From NCBI GenBank assembly GCA_945906835.1, contig CAMDRL010000106.1, positions 1 through 5,358 of the forward strand: DNA of 5,358 bases, read 5' to 3'. The position numbers and the translations under genes are program-made. The stretch is from Rickettsia typhi (GTDB taxonomy: Bacteria > Pseudomonadota > Alphaproteobacteria > Rickettsiales > UBA1997). The notes beneath the pieces are model-generated. The model was not told where the DNA came from, made no database searches, and was given only the letters and a program-made list of their open reading frames with translations. This document shows, piece after piece, positions 5,284 to 5,358 of the stretch (its first letter is position 1; every line of letters begins with the position of its first letter).

Positions 5284-5358
5284 TTAAAAAACTTCCAATA
5301 TCGATTTCTTTTTTAGTCTTTCGACAAACTTTTTGATAAGTTTCATATAATTTATTTT
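5284..5358 (-). CDS. Possible C-terminal end of an unidentified upstream gene (partial)
   Basis: A reading frame enters from the right edge of the window and runs 24 codons to TAA at 5284-5286. The translation begins KINYMKLIKKFVERLKKK and ends SILEVF. It is basic and could be an amphipathic tail, but it is too short to identify. It is on the same strand as the DoxX gene and ends about 125 bases before it, so it may be the preceding gene of the same direction. It could equally be a chance open frame in AT-rich DNA. Confidence 0.3.
   Translation of the reverse strand, partial: KINYMKLIKKFVERLKKKSILEVF

Overview
The window is AT-rich and looks like the accessory part of a reduced, insertion-sequence-laden bacterial genome. 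The base composition, the protein flavour (lysine- and asparagine-rich, with ThiL/DoxX/RDD variants of alphaproteobacterial style) and the several decayed transposases suggest an intracellular alphaproteobacterium, perhaps of the order Rickettsiales. This placement is inference from style, not from a marker gene.

Layout, left to right. Positions 1-590 hold two transposase remnants on the + strand: an IS5-type DDE fragment with in-frame stops, and an IS630-type helix-turn-helix fragment split over three frames. Positions 634-2280 (- strand) carry an intact 548-residue gene that is the main discovery here. It encodes a poly(ADP-ribose) glycohydrolase (PARG)-like macrodomain with the GGG-X7-QEE catalytic signature and a later GxFGAGAF loop, followed by a linker and a C-terminal PDZ-like domain. 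Positions 2281-3038 have no intact gene. They hold a dense set of palindromes (a nested MITE-like inverted repeat, a 35-bp near-perfect palindrome, a 17-bp-arm stem), the C-terminal codons of an IS3-type transposase and its probable terminal repeat. Positions 3039-5159 (- strand) are a compact housekeeping operon read as DoxX family protein, then thiL, then RDD family membrane protein, with overlapping gene ends. Positions 5284-5358 (- strand) may be the last codons of a further upstream gene.

Reading of the whole: the operon looks like resident chromosome, with thiL the one enzyme of known pathway (thiamine monophosphate to thiamine diphosphate). The PARG-PDZ gene sits alone, between IS debris on both sides, and has no signal peptide or membrane segment. 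ADP-ribose-chain removal combined with a peptide-binding PDZ module would suit a protein that acts on host ADP-ribosylation after secretion. An internal role in reversing bacterial ADP-ribosylation or in defence is the alternative. The sequence alone does not decide between them.
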